NCBI GenBank assembly: GCA_947566705.1
Contig: CANOLA010000027.1
Span: 1 to 35,861 of the forward strand
DNA from: an uncultured Lachnospiraceae bacterium
Lineage (GTDB): Bacteria; Bacillota; Clostridia; Lachnospirales; Lachnospiraceae
Direction of reading: 5' to 3'
DNA length: 35,861 nucleotides
The notes beneath the pieces were generated by a model. That model did not search any database. It had not been told where the DNA came from and saw nothing but the letters and a program-made list of their open reading frames with translations. This document shows positions 21,399 through 29,526 of the stretch, in pieces. The number at the start of each line of letters is the position of its first letter. Position 1 is the first letter of the stretch. The translations under genes were made by a program, and so were the position numbers.

Positions 21399-22979
21399 TT
21401 AAATATTTAACAAGTCACTGTATTCCTTCAATGCCCCGTCTGTCTCATGTGCCAGTACACGCTTCGCCAATATCTTGCCAAGCTGCACACCTTCCTGATC
21501 GAAGCTGTTGATATTCCATACAAATCCCTGGAACATAACCTTATTTTCAAAATGTGCCAGCAGTACACCAAGTGTTTTAGGATTCAGTCCATCGCCAATA
21601 ATGATGCTTGACGGGCGTCCGCCCTCAAAGTTCTTATTGCGGTCTTCATCGGATTTACCGCATGCAAAGGCTACAATCTGGGCAGCAACATTTGCACACA
21701 GCTTCTGCTGGCTTGTGCTGTCCTGAATCACAACATCCCTGCCTGTCTGGTTTTCCCTGAAACCAACAAACTGAAGCGGCACGATGTCGGTACCCTGATG
21801 GAGCAGCTGATAGAAAGAGTGCTGGCCATTGGTTCCCGGCTCGCCAAAAATCACCGGTCCTGTCTGATAATTTACCGGTTCTCCAAAGCGGTTTACCGAC
21901 TTTCCGTTGGATTCCATATCCAGCTGCTGTAAATGAGCCGGGAAACGGCTCAGTGCCTGGGAATATGGAAGAATTGCCGTACTCTCATATCCCAGCACAT
22001 TACGCTCATAAACACCGATCATTGCATCTAACATAGCCGGGTTCGCAAGCAGCTCCTTATTTCTGGCAAGCTTGTCCTCACTGGCTGCGCCCTCCAGAAA
22101 CTGTGCAAACACTTCCGGTCCAAAGGCCAGGGATAACACCGCACCGCCTACTGCGGAAGTAGAAGAGTAACGGCCTCCGATATAATCATCCATAAAGAAG
22201 GCTGCCAGATAATCATCGCTCTTTGCCAGTGGAGATGTCTCACTGGTAACAGCAATCATATGTCTGGAAGAATCCAGTCCGGCATTCTTTAACGCATCCT
22301 TTACGAAGGATTCATTTGTTAATGTCTCAAGTGTGGTTCCGGATTTTGAAACAAGTATAAAAAGGGAATGCTCTACATCAATGGAATTCAGCACTGCTGA
22401 AGCGTCATCCGGGTCTACGTTGCTGATAAACTTTGCTTCCATCTTGAAAGTGTTATTTACCTTTGCCCAGTTTTCGAGGGCTAAATACATTGCACGCGGT
22501 CCCAGGTCACTGCCGCCGATACCAATCTGGACAACGGTTGTAAATTTCTCTCCCGCTGCATTTGTAATCTCTCCGCTGTGAACTTTTTCTGCCAGCTCTG
22601 CAATTCTCTTCTGCTGTTCTTCATAGAACACGCGCTTATCCACACCGTCCTCTACAACTGCAGTGCCTAACTGCCCACGGGTAAGATGGTGAAGTACCCG
22701 GCGCTTTTCTCCTGTATTTATAACCTCTCCATTGTAAAGAGCCTCAAACTTCTCTGCAAGCTGTGTCTCTTCCACCAGTTTCGCAAGAGCTGCAAGCACA
22801 TTGTCATCCACCTGCTTTGCAGCATAATTATAAACAAGTCCTTCTCCCATCGGAACACTGTATTTTTTCACACGCTCTGCACCGCTTTCACCTGCCATAA
22901 CTTCGGCAAGGTTCACCCGTGCAACCTTGGAAAGCTCCTGATAGGAATTGATTGTATCCAAATTATTCCAGTTCATCAT
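21399..22979 (-). CDS. pgi: Glucose-6-phosphate isomerase
   Basis: Interconverts glucose 6-phosphate and fructose 6-phosphate in glycolysis, in the cytoplasm. The 526 residues show both family signatures: VVQIGIGGSDLGPRAMYLAL, then ILVSKSGTTLETLTNE for phosphate binding, and GEPGTNGQHSFYQLLHQGTD carrying the catalytic Glu and His region. QQLDMESNGKSVNRFGEPV and the C-terminal FDQEGVQLGKILAKRVL (catalytic Lys) are also intact. Length and motifs follow the long (E. coli type) form rather than the shorter 450-residue form found in many Bacillota, although it is a little shorter than the E. coli enzyme. ATG at 22979 follows GGGAGGAG; a second ATG comes directly after. Single gene with its own promoter and terminator. 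Confidence 0.97.
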   Translation of the reverse strand: MMNWNNLDTINSYQELSKVARVNLAEVMAGESGAERVKKYSVPMGEGLVYNYAAKQVDDNVLAALAKLVEETQLAEKFEALYNGEVINTGEKRRVLHHLTRGQLGTAVVEDGVDKRVFYEEQQKRIAELAEKVHSGEITNAAGEKFTTVVQIGIGGSDLGPRAMYLALENWAKVNNTFKMEAKFISNVDPDDASAVLNSIDVEHSLFILVSKSGTTLETLTNESFVKDALKNAGLDSSRHMIAVTSETSPLAKSDDYLAAFFMDDYIGGRYSSTSAVGGAVLSLAFGPEVFAQFLEGAASEDKLARNKELLANPAMLDAMIGVYERNVLGYESTAILPYSQALSRFPAHLQQLDMESNGKSVNRFGEPVNYQTGPVIFGEPGTNGQHSFYQLLHQGTDIVPLQFVGFRENQTGRDVVIQDSTSQQKLCANVAAQIVAFACGKSDEDRNKNFEGGRPSSIIIGDGLNPKTLGVLLAHFENKVMFQGFVWNINSFDQEGVQLGKILAKRVLAHETDGALKEYSDLLNI

Positions 22980-23023
22980 TTTGTCTCCTCCCTGTTTTTA
23001 TATCCTAACATCCCATAACAAAA

Positions 23024-23052
23024 ATTATACTATTAAACCAGCTTAAATTCAA
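23024..23052 (-). promoter_or_regulatory. Promoter of pgi
   Basis: On the minus strand TTGAAT (23052-23047) and a perfect TATAAT (23029-23024) are spaced by 17 bases, about 45 bases before the start codon. Confidence 0.7.
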
Positions 23053-23092
23053 GCGTTACAAAACAGTATATTCCTGCAGGATTTTTGGCTGT

Positions 23093-23893
23093 TTAATTCC
23101 CTGCACTCTCATACTTCGTCGTCCCATACATAAACAGTGAATAGGAAACAATCCAGAGCAGGGCGGCAATCACACATTCCACCCCAATTGTGGAAAGCGC
23201 ATCCCGTTTCATCAGAAAATAGCTTGCAGGCAGATACGCCACAAACGCAAACGGAATTACCCAGGTAATAATAAAACGGACAGCCCGGCTGTAAATCTCG
23301 GTTGGGTACTTTGCAAAATTTGTCAGCTCATATGCAACCTGCAGAAACGGACCGCTCTGCTTTACCCAGAATGCAATCGAAGCAAAGAATAACTTCACTG
23401 AAGTATAAATAACCGCACCGGCAATCATGGATACGATAAAAAGCAGAATATGACATGCATCCACTGCAAGAATCCCCTTTGATAAAGAAATCACCACAAG
23501 AATCATTCCAATAACCAGCTCTCCCAGTGCATCCGGCTGAAGTTTTTCACAAATCACCTGAAAAAACAGGTTCATCGGACGGAGCATATAACGGTCAAAA
23601 TCCCCGTCAATCACCATCCAGTAAGATACCAGCCAGATATTATCCGTAAGCAGATGGTCAATTCCCCTTGGAATCTGTGCAAATCCATAAATAAAAATCA
23701 GCTGGTCCAGTGTCCATCCCTGCAGACTTGGTATCTGCTCAAAAACCAGATACAGAAAAACAATTCCCATAATCTGGGTGAAGAAAAAACCTAACAGCCC
23801 CATAAAAAAATCCACTTTGGACTGCATAATTGTTTTTAAGAACTGTGACACCAGCACCTTATAGAGCCGGCAGTATCTTTTTATTTTCTTCAT
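23093..23893 (-). CDS. ABC-2 family permease (PF06182-like), second subunit
   Basis: A 266-residue membrane protein with about six helices. FIYGFAQIPRGIDHLLTDNI and GDFDRYMLRPMNLFFQVI are characteristic of the PF06182 (former DUF990) permeases. The latter half has FAKYPTEIYSRAVRFIITWVIPFAFVAYLPA, likewise typical. ATG at 23893 follows GGGAGG at eight bases; the longer frame from 23914 would overlap the previous gene and is rejected. Four bases separate it from that gene. Members of this family are annotated as drug or viologen exporters, but the substrate cannot be told here. No convincing terminator follows. Confidence 0.85.
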   Translation of the reverse strand: MKKIKRYCRLYKVLVSQFLKTIMQSKVDFFMGLLGFFFTQIMGIVFLYLVFEQIPSLQGWTLDQLIFIYGFAQIPRGIDHLLTDNIWLVSYWMVIDGDFDRYMLRPMNLFFQVICEKLQPDALGELVIGMILVVISLSKGILAVDACHILLFIVSMIAGAVIYTSVKLFFASIAFWVKQSGPFLQVAYELTNFAKYPTEIYSRAVRFIITWVIPFAFVAYLPASYFLMKRDALSTIGVECVIAALLWIVSYSLFMYGTTKYESAGN

Positions 23894-23897
23894 ACGG

Positions 23898-24716
23898 CTA
23901 ACCTCCCAATACAATCAGACGTTTCACAACCTGCCGCCAGATCAGACTTCCCAGAAGATAAAGCAGAACCACCCAGACTGCCTGTCTTGCCAGGACAAAC
24001 ATAAGCGTACTCCCCGTATATTTCCCAAGATAAATCATGACTGGTGCATACAGCATGGAAGAAAACGGCAGAAAATCAAATAATCTCTGCACTGCCTCCG
24101 GGAAAAACGCAAGCGGAATCAGCTGCCCCGTCAGAAAAGACAGCACTGCAGTCTTTGCCATTTCCAGTCCAAAAATATATGTCGTAAAAAATGCAATCAT
24201 TCCAAAACAGAACTCAAACAGAACATAAATCATAAAACTTAAAAACGTACTGAGCAGAAACAGCAGAATATTGCTGATACGCACCGCTGGCAGACCAAGA
24301 CCTGTCACTCTGTATATTTCCAGTCCAATCCACACAAACAGTCCTGGCAGGATAAAACGGTAAATCATTGTACCAAGCGACTGTGCAATCAGGCTCATTC
24401 TGTAATCCATCGGCTTGATTAACGTCATGGCAATATCACCCTTTTGTATATCTTTTCCTACCGCCCTTGACATGGAAACCATTGCCACCGATGAAACAAT
24501 ATAGCTCATAAATACGTATATAACCATCTCATTTTTACTCAGCCCGGCAAGTACCCCGCTTTCTGCACTTCCGTAAATCGCCATCCAGAGATAATAATTA
24601 ATAAAGGCAGCGAAAATACTGCAGAACATATTCAGGTAGAAAGCGCCTTTATATGCCATATTCTGTTTTAATGAATTGGAAGTAAAAGGAAGATAAGTCC
24701 GAATAAACTTTCCCAT
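23898..24716 (-). CDS. ABC-2 family permease (PF06182-like), first subunit
   Basis: A 272-residue membrane protein with about six helices. The motif VGKDIQKGDIAMTLIKPMDYR corresponds to the GDFDRYMLRP segment of the next permease, so the two are related partners of a heterodimeric channel. MGKFIRTYLPF at 24716 is taken as start because AAGGAGGATATT precedes it; the frame extends to 24761 over the ATPase gene without a ribosome binding site. It begins 13 bases after the ATPase stop. Confidence 0.85.
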   Translation of the reverse strand: MGKFIRTYLPFTSNSLKQNMAYKGAFYLNMFCSIFAAFINYYLWMAIYGSAESGVLAGLSKNEMVIYVFMSYIVSSVAMVSMSRAVGKDIQKGDIAMTLIKPMDYRMSLIAQSLGTMIYRFILPGLFVWIGLEIYRVTGLGLPAVRISNILLFLLSTFLSFMIYVLFEFCFGMIAFFTTYIFGLEMAKTAVLSFLTGQLIPLAFFPEAVQRLFDFLPFSSMLYAPVMIYLGKYTGSTLMFVLARQAVWVVLLYLLGSLIWRQVVKRLIVLGG

Positions 24717-24729
24717 AATATCCTCCTTC

Positions 24730-25737
24730 CTATAATCCGTGCTGGTAAATTGCCTTGACAATCTCCGAAAGTTCTGTTTCCTGAATCTGGATATCCTTTA
24801 CCTCTGCCTCATTCATCACAGCAGAAATTACATCGGATACCTGCAGATCATTTTTATCAAATGTAAAAGAAAGCAGGTTGTTTTCCTCATCCCCTTCCAC
24901 TGTAAAAGTGTCCGCAGGTTTTCCTAAAATCTGCTCCCAGTCCAAATCCTTCGCCTGCTGCACTGCGCGCACTTCCATAATTACCTTACGTCTTGTCCCG
25001 TAGGTTTCTTTCAGTTCTGCCAGCCCGCCGTCATAAATTTTCTTTCCTTCATCAATGACAATAATCCTGCTGCACAGCTCCTCTATATCACCAATATCAT
25101 GTGTCGTCAGAATAACAGTAGTCTGGTACTTTTCATTAATAACCCTTATTGCCTCACGCACCTTGTCCTTTACCACCAGATCCAGTCCGACCGTTGGTTC
25201 ATCCAGATAAAGCACCTTCGGATTATGAATCAACGCCGCACCCAGGTCTGCACGCATACGCTGTCCAAGGGAAAGTGTTCGCACCGGCTTGTCAAAAAAA
25301 TCCGGTAAATCCAGTACTTCATTCAGAAACTCCATCCGTTCCTTATAATCCTCGTCCGATACATTATAAATTTCCTTTAAAATCGTATAAGATTCGGAAA
25401 GCGGCAAATCCCACCAGAGCTGCGTCCTCTGTCCGAACACAACCCCAATATTTTTTGCATTTACCATGCGCTCCTTATTCGGGTCCACACCATGAATCAG
25501 GCATTTCCCCTTTGTCGGAGTCAGAATTCCCGTCATCATTTTAATCGTCGTGGACTTTCCCGCTCCGTTGCTTCCAATATAACCGACAATTTCTCCGTCA
25601 TCAATCGTAAACGAAATATCGTCAACTGCAAGCTTATGCACCTTTTCATTGGAAAAAAGACCCTTAATGGCTCCCTTTAAACCCGGGTACTTTTTTGGTG
25701 AGACAAATTCCTTTTCAATATGTTCCACCTGAATCAT
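24730..25737 (-). CDS. ABC transporter ATP-binding protein (partner of PF06182-like permeases)
   Basis: A 335-residue ATPase. The N-terminal lead KYPGLKGAIKGLFSNEKVH before the first strand is typical of the ATPases that accompany PF06182 permeases and of the wall-polymer exporter class. Walker A is GSNGAGKSTTIK, then VVFGQRTQLWWDLPLSES, the signature LSLGQRMRADLGAAL, and Walker B VLYLDEPTVGLD with switch His in TTHDIGD. The C-terminal 90 residues form an accessory domain. The start ATG follows GGAGGGG. It heads a three-gene operon from the promoter at 25786-25814. Confidence 0.92.
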   Translation of the reverse strand: MIQVEHIEKEFVSPKKYPGLKGAIKGLFSNEKVHKLAVDDISFTIDDGEIVGYIGSNGAGKSTTIKMMTGILTPTKGKCLIHGVDPNKERMVNAKNIGVVFGQRTQLWWDLPLSESYTILKEIYNVSDEDYKERMEFLNEVLDLPDFFDKPVRTLSLGQRMRADLGAALIHNPKVLYLDEPTVGLDLVVKDKVREAIRVINEKYQTTVILTTHDIGDIEELCSRIIVIDEGKKIYDGGLAELKETYGTRRKVIMEVRAVQQAKDLDWEQILGKPADTFTVEGDEENNLLSFTFDKNDLQVSDVISAVMNEAEVKDIQIQETELSEIVKAIYQHGL

Positions 25738-25785
25738 ATCCTATCCCCTCCTGTCTAAAACTTCCGTCTAAATTTGTTTCTTTCT

Positions 25786-25814
25786 ATCTTATAATAATAA
25801 TCTTCCCGTTGCAA
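25786..25814 (-). promoter_or_regulatory. Promoter of the three-gene ABC exporter
   Basis: On the minus strand TTGCAA (25814-25809) and TAAGAT (25791-25786) are spaced by 17 bases, about 50 bases before the ATPase start. Confidence 0.55.
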
Positions 25815-25890
25815 GGATAAAACCGACAATTTCCCTTTATTTTTTAGATAATTTTCGTACTGCTGCCTGTATACAGAGTTAAAATGAAAA

Positions 25891-25914
25891 ACAGACGGAA
25901 CAATGTCCGCCTGT
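25891..25914 (-). terminator. Intrinsic terminator of the sigma/beta-propeller operon
   Basis: On the minus strand ACAGGCGGA pairs with TCCGTCTGT (one G-T pair) across a six-base loop, followed by TTTTCATTTT. It begins 13 bases after the stop at 25928. Confidence 0.85.
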
Positions 25915-25927
25915 TTTCCTCAAACTA

Positions 25928-28012
25928 CTACTCAGTAACCAGTTTATCAATCTTTTTAAAATCTTTCTTCATATCATAAGAAAGAATCTGAAAACCTCCG
26001 TCTTTAGGACTTACAATGTAAAACCTGCTGCCCGCATAAAGCCCGCGAACCTGTGATCCCTCATAATCCAGATCCTGGGAAAGTTTTTTCACAAACTTCT
26101 TTCCATTCCAGGAATAAAGCTTATAGTCCATATGATAATTATTTTCCCAGTTTATAACATCGAACCCAATCAGGTTTTTATTCTTATTTACAAGTGCACA
26201 CTTGTAATCCGAAACAGCATTGCATAAATCCCCTTTCATAGTTACAGAATCCTTCACCTTAAGCTTTGTCGGATTGGAAATATCAAACATAACAAGCTTT
26301 ACTCCCAGACGTTCGCTCGTATCAGGATTCGTTTCATACCCAATTCCAAGTAAAAGGTCATCACCAAACGGATGCAGATAATCGGAATAACCTGTAATTT
26401 CCACCTGCCCCAGCATCTTAGGTTTCTTTGGATTGGAAATATCCACAACAAACAAAGGATCCGTATTATGGTAAGTAATAAAATATGCTATATTCCCAAT
26501 ATACCGTGCCGCATAAATTTCTTCCCCAACTGCGATATTCTTAAGTGAACCAAGTTCCTTTAAATTTTTATCCAGTAAATATAACTGGTTTTCTGATGCC
26601 CCTGGTTTCCATTCCGTTGTCAGTACACGTAAAACTCCGTCAGCCTCTGAAATAGCAAACACATCCTCAATGGTACCGCGGACTGTGCCTGCTGCCACAC
26701 CGTTCATCTTTCCGTCACTATAAGAGAATTTTGCAAGATCCGTATAGCTGTTATCAGAACCGACATCATTTCCACTCCACTCATAGTTCTGCTGGTAAAG
26801 ATAAATTGCACTGGTACTCACATAAATCTGTGCGTAACTGTCCATCAATACCATCACATCCACAGTCTTTTCCGGCTCATTTGCATTTACAGAAGAAACA
26901 ATCATCTCCCTGTTAAAATCATCCTGAATATAGATGCAGTCTGAATTTACCTTTTCCCCATTTATTAAAGGAACGACATCATCTTTCGCATCTTTACTGC
27001 CCACATTCATCCATTTTTCAGAAAAAAGATAAATATAGTCCCCAACCTTGCGGGAATCATAGTACGTACCGTCCTGCTCTACCGTACCAAGCAGTTTTGC
27101 ACTGCTTCTGTCCGAAATATCGTAGGTCAGAAGCTCCATGGTCATTTTACCATTTTCAATATAATAAATATCCTCTGCATAGGACTCCTCAATGTCAATT
27201 TCCTCCGTTTTTCTATTTGTTTTCTTTAAATCATTTTCCCGTTTCTGTAAAATTACGAAAAGACGGTCACCGTCTATATATATATCAGAAATTGTATCGC
27301 CTGTATTCATTTCTGGCTCTACCTGTGCAACGTTTTTCATCTTATTCTGACGAATATCCACAACGCTTATGGTATCCTCAGACTGTAAGTAAAGATAATT
27401 TCCATCATTTTTAACAAAATCGCTTTCATCCACACCCTCTACCTGTGTGTTTGTTGTGGAATAGTCACCGTTTTCTGATGACCCTGCATTAGACTCCTCT
27501 TCCGGTGTGAACATATCCGCACTTTCTTCCGATTTCTTTACCTCTAAATCATTTATAACTGCACCCTCTGTTATTCCTTCTGTAATTCCATTAATATACT
27601 CAGCCCTCTGTTTTTCACTTTCTCTTCTTGCCGCAGCATCACAGATATCATAAATTTCATCATAGCTTTCTGCCAGCCGGTAACTTCCAACCTGCTTTTT
27701 CTTTGGTACAGGAACATTTATCCCCGCATTTTCTTCCTCATCAAACGTATCCATCCCCTTACTGTGTTCAAATGCATATTCTTTGTCTGCCATCCTTCCG
27801 TAAATCCCTGTTCCTCCGACAATCACTGCAAATGCTGCTGCCGCTGCAATCCCTATTGTTTTTTTCATACGCAGTTTCCTCCTTACATTATTCTTCCTTA
27901 ATTTCTTTTTGATATTTTCCGGCTCCAGTGACTCCGGTACCTTTAAACCTTCTGTAGAATTTTCTATCTGTTTCATAATCTCTTCCAGCTCTTTTTCATT
28001 CCATTCGCCCAT
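25928..28012 (-). CDS. Membrane protein with extracytoplasmic beta-propeller domain (PF09826-type), probable anti-sigma partner
   Basis: A 694-residue single-pass protein. A cytoplasmic N-terminus of about 50 residues (ELEEIMKQIENSTEG, then a basic RKLRMKK stretch) precedes one membrane helix (TIGIAAAAAFAVIVGGTGIYG region). The bulk is outside the cell. STTNTQVEGVDESDFVKNDG, followed by YLYLQSEDTISVVDI, is the hallmark opening of the PF09826 beta-propeller family, and later blades (VVDISNPKKPKMLGQVEITG, MFDISNPTKLKVKD) are clear. Gene order directly after an ECF sigma factor suggests that the N-terminal tail restrains the sigma factor and the propeller senses the envelope; this is inference. 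ATG at 28012 has GAGGTG at good spacing; a GTG at 28021 would overlap that site. Confidence 0.88.
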   Translation of the reverse strand: MGEWNEKELEEIMKQIENSTEGLKVPESLEPENIKKKLRKNNVRRKLRMKKTIGIAAAAAFAVIVGGTGIYGRMADKEYAFEHSKGMDTFDEEENAGINVPVPKKKQVGSYRLAESYDEIYDICDAAARRESEKQRAEYINGITEGITEGAVINDLEVKKSEESADMFTPEEESNAGSSENGDYSTTNTQVEGVDESDFVKNDGNYLYLQSEDTISVVDIRQNKMKNVAQVEPEMNTGDTISDIYIDGDRLFVILQKRENDLKKTNRKTEEIDIEESYAEDIYYIENGKMTMELLTYDISDRSSAKLLGTVEQDGTYYDSRKVGDYIYLFSEKWMNVGSKDAKDDVVPLINGEKVNSDCIYIQDDFNREMIVSSVNANEPEKTVDVMVLMDSYAQIYVSTSAIYLYQQNYEWSGNDVGSDNSYTDLAKFSYSDGKMNGVAAGTVRGTIEDVFAISEADGVLRVLTTEWKPGASENQLYLLDKNLKELGSLKNIAVGEEIYAARYIGNIAYFITYHNTDPLFVVDISNPKKPKMLGQVEITGYSDYLHPFGDDLLLGIGYETNPDTSERLGVKLVMFDISNPTKLKVKDSVTMKGDLCNAVSDYKCALVNKNKNLIGFDVINWENNYHMDYKLYSWNGKKFVKKLSQDLDYEGSQVRGLYAGSRFYIVSPKDGGFQILSYDMKKDFKKIDKLVTE

Positions 28013-28028
28013 ATACTTCACCTCATTC

Positions 28029-28565
28029 TCAGATTACTGACAGTGTCCGCAGCTTGTTTCCCATCTGTTTTAATGCTCTGCTTTCCTTGGAACGTACCGT
28101 ATTTTCATTCATACCAAGTGCCTCTGCAATTTCCCTCGTCTTATATCCAAAAAAAACATGCAGCCCGACTATCTTCCGTTCCTCTTCCGACAGCTCAAAA
28201 AAAGTCTTTCTGACCTCCATGCGTTCCTCATTTGTGTCATCCCAGCAGCTTTTTAATTCTCCTGATGATTCCATAAGTTCTTCTGTCAGTTCTTCCTCCC
28301 CCCTGTAATATTCCCTCATCTTCTGGTTGCATTTATTTGCAACAATCCGGAACATCCAGCCGGAAAAAGCTTCATCCTTTTTCAGCTTTCCTATCGTTTC
28401 AAAAGCATCCGCCACTGCTGCACTTACCACATCCTCCGCGTCCTCCGGTCTCTTTAACGTATATAGTGCAAACGCATAAAGTTTTTTATAAATTTGTTCA
28501 TACAGGCTGGCAAACGCATCTACATCTCCGCGTTTCGCCCTTTTTACTAATAAACGTTCTTCCAT
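28029..28565 (-). CDS. ECF RNA polymerase sigma factor
   Basis: A 178-residue sigma-70 family member of the extracytoplasmic-function group. Region 2 contains RAKRGDVDAFASLYEQIYKK and PEDAEDVVSAAVADAFETIG with FSGWMFRIVANKC; region 4 contains LSEEERKIVGLHVFFGYKTR and EIAEALGMNENTVRSKESRA, the helix-turn-helix for the -35. ATG at 28565 (MEERLLVKRAKRG) is the usual opening for the family; the frame also has an ATG at 28577, and ribosome binding sites do not decide clearly. It precedes the membrane beta-propeller gene by 16 bases. An inverted repeat lies 30-95 bases upstream. No obvious sigma-A promoter is seen, which fits autoregulation by the sigma factor itself. Confidence 0.92.
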   Translation of the reverse strand: MEERLLVKRAKRGDVDAFASLYEQIYKKLYAFALYTLKRPEDAEDVVSAAVADAFETIGKLKKDEAFSGWMFRIVANKCNQKMREYYRGEEELTEELMESSGELKSCWDDTNEERMEVRKTFFELSEEERKIVGLHVFFGYKTREIAEALGMNENTVRSKESRALKQMGNKLRTLSVI

Positions 28566-28598
28566 AAACCCTTCCATTCATAATCATAACTGTCCTTC

Positions 28599-28659
28599 TG
28601 CAACTGAAATATGTCCTCTTCTATAATATACAGTGTCAGGACAGACGTATTTTGTTGCA
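28599..28659. promoter_or_regulatory. Imperfect inverted repeat upstream of the sigma gene
   Basis: The left arm TGCAAC-TGAAATA-TGTCC (28599-28616) is matched by a right arm GGACA (28639-28643) and TATTTTGTTGCA (28648-28659) with a four-base insertion. A TATAAT-like word lies between them. The copy of TGCAAC on the minus strand at the right arm resembles an ECF -35 element. It may be an operator, an autoregulated promoter, or the stem of the 5' untranslated RNA. Confidence 0.4.
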
Positions 28660-28755
28660 GTGAAATAAAATTTTCTTAAATTATATTCTTTTATTCATAA
28701 ATCCGCAAACGTCAGTACAGTAAATGGACAGACACTTATGGATAATAACAGAATC

Positions 28756-28787
28756 TTCATATGAAATTCATACAAATGTGATATACT
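28756..28787 (+). promoter_or_regulatory. Promoter and putative operator of the two-component genes
   Basis: TTCATA at 28756-28761 and 28767-28772 form a direct repeat with 11-bp period. TATACT (-10) is at 28782-28787, starting 15 bases after the second repeat. No consensus -35 exists; the repeats occupy its place, as for OmpR-type activators. The same element with identical spacing lies at 31170-31201. Confidence 0.65.
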
Positions 28788-28818
28788 GTTAAAAATCCCA
28801 GAAAGGAACAGAACAACC

Positions 28819-29526
28819 ATGAACATACCAGCCAGCAAAGTCTTATTTTTAGAAGATGAACCTACCATCCGCGAAGTATTGACTGAATACATGCTTATTT
28901 CCGGTTATGAAGTAACTGCAGTAGAACGCGGGGACAAAGCAATCAGTCTGTTAAAAGAACATATTTATGATATAGCAGTTTTAGATATTATGGTGCCGGG
29001 CGCAAATGGCTTTGAAGTACTGGAATATATAAAAAAACACTGCCACAATACCGCTGCAATTATGCTGACTGCATTAGAAGACGAAAAAACACAGGTTGAG
29101 GCTTTTAACCTGTATGCGGACGATTATGTAATTAAACCCGTATCCCCGATTATTCTGTTAAAACGCATGGAAACAATCCTAAGGCGTATTTCCCTGGGAC
29201 AAAAGGAACAAAACAGCGATTCCAAACAGCAAAAAGGACTTTATCTGCAGGAAGAAGCATACTGCGCATATTACCAGGGCAGAAAACTTCCGCTTACCCT
29301 GAGCGAATATCTGCTTTTAAGGACTCTTTATAAAGAACCAAACCAGGTATTTACAAGGGAACAGCTTATTTTAAACATTTTTAATGAAGATTACATTGGA
29401 AATGACCGGATTATTGATGCCCACGTAAAAAACCTCCGTAAAAAACTTCCTGTTCCCTGCATAAAAACAGTAATAGGAATTGGATACCAGTTTAATAAAG
29501 AAGCAGAAAAAGAGGTACAGCAATGA
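28819..29526 (+). CDS. OmpR/PhoB-family response regulator
   Basis: A 235-residue regulator. The receiver domain (about 7-120) has the acidic pair in FLEDE, the phosphoacceptor in AVLDIMVPGANG (Asp56), the conserved Thr in MLTALEDE and the Lys in DDYVIKPVSP. The winged-helix domain (about 140-228) has LTLSEYLLLRTLYKEPNQVF, REQLILNIFNED and RIIDAHVKNLRKKL with IGIGYQF at the end. ATG at 28819 follows AAAGGA at a longer than usual distance. The stop overlaps the kinase start by four bases, so translation is coupled. Its promoter carries the same direct repeat as the ABC transporter promoter, which points to autoregulation and direct control of that transporter. Confidence 0.95.
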   Translation: MNIPASKVLFLEDEPTIREVLTEYMLISGYEVTAVERGDKAISLLKEHIYDIAVLDIMVPGANGFEVLEYIKKHCHNTAAIMLTALEDEKTQVEAFNLYADDYVIKPVSPIILLKRMETILRRISLGQKEQNSDSKQQKGLYLQEEAYCAYYQGRKLPLTLSEYLLLRTLYKEPNQVFTREQLILNIFNEDYIGNDRIIDAHVKNLRKKLPVPCIKTVIGIGYQFNKEAEKEVQQ

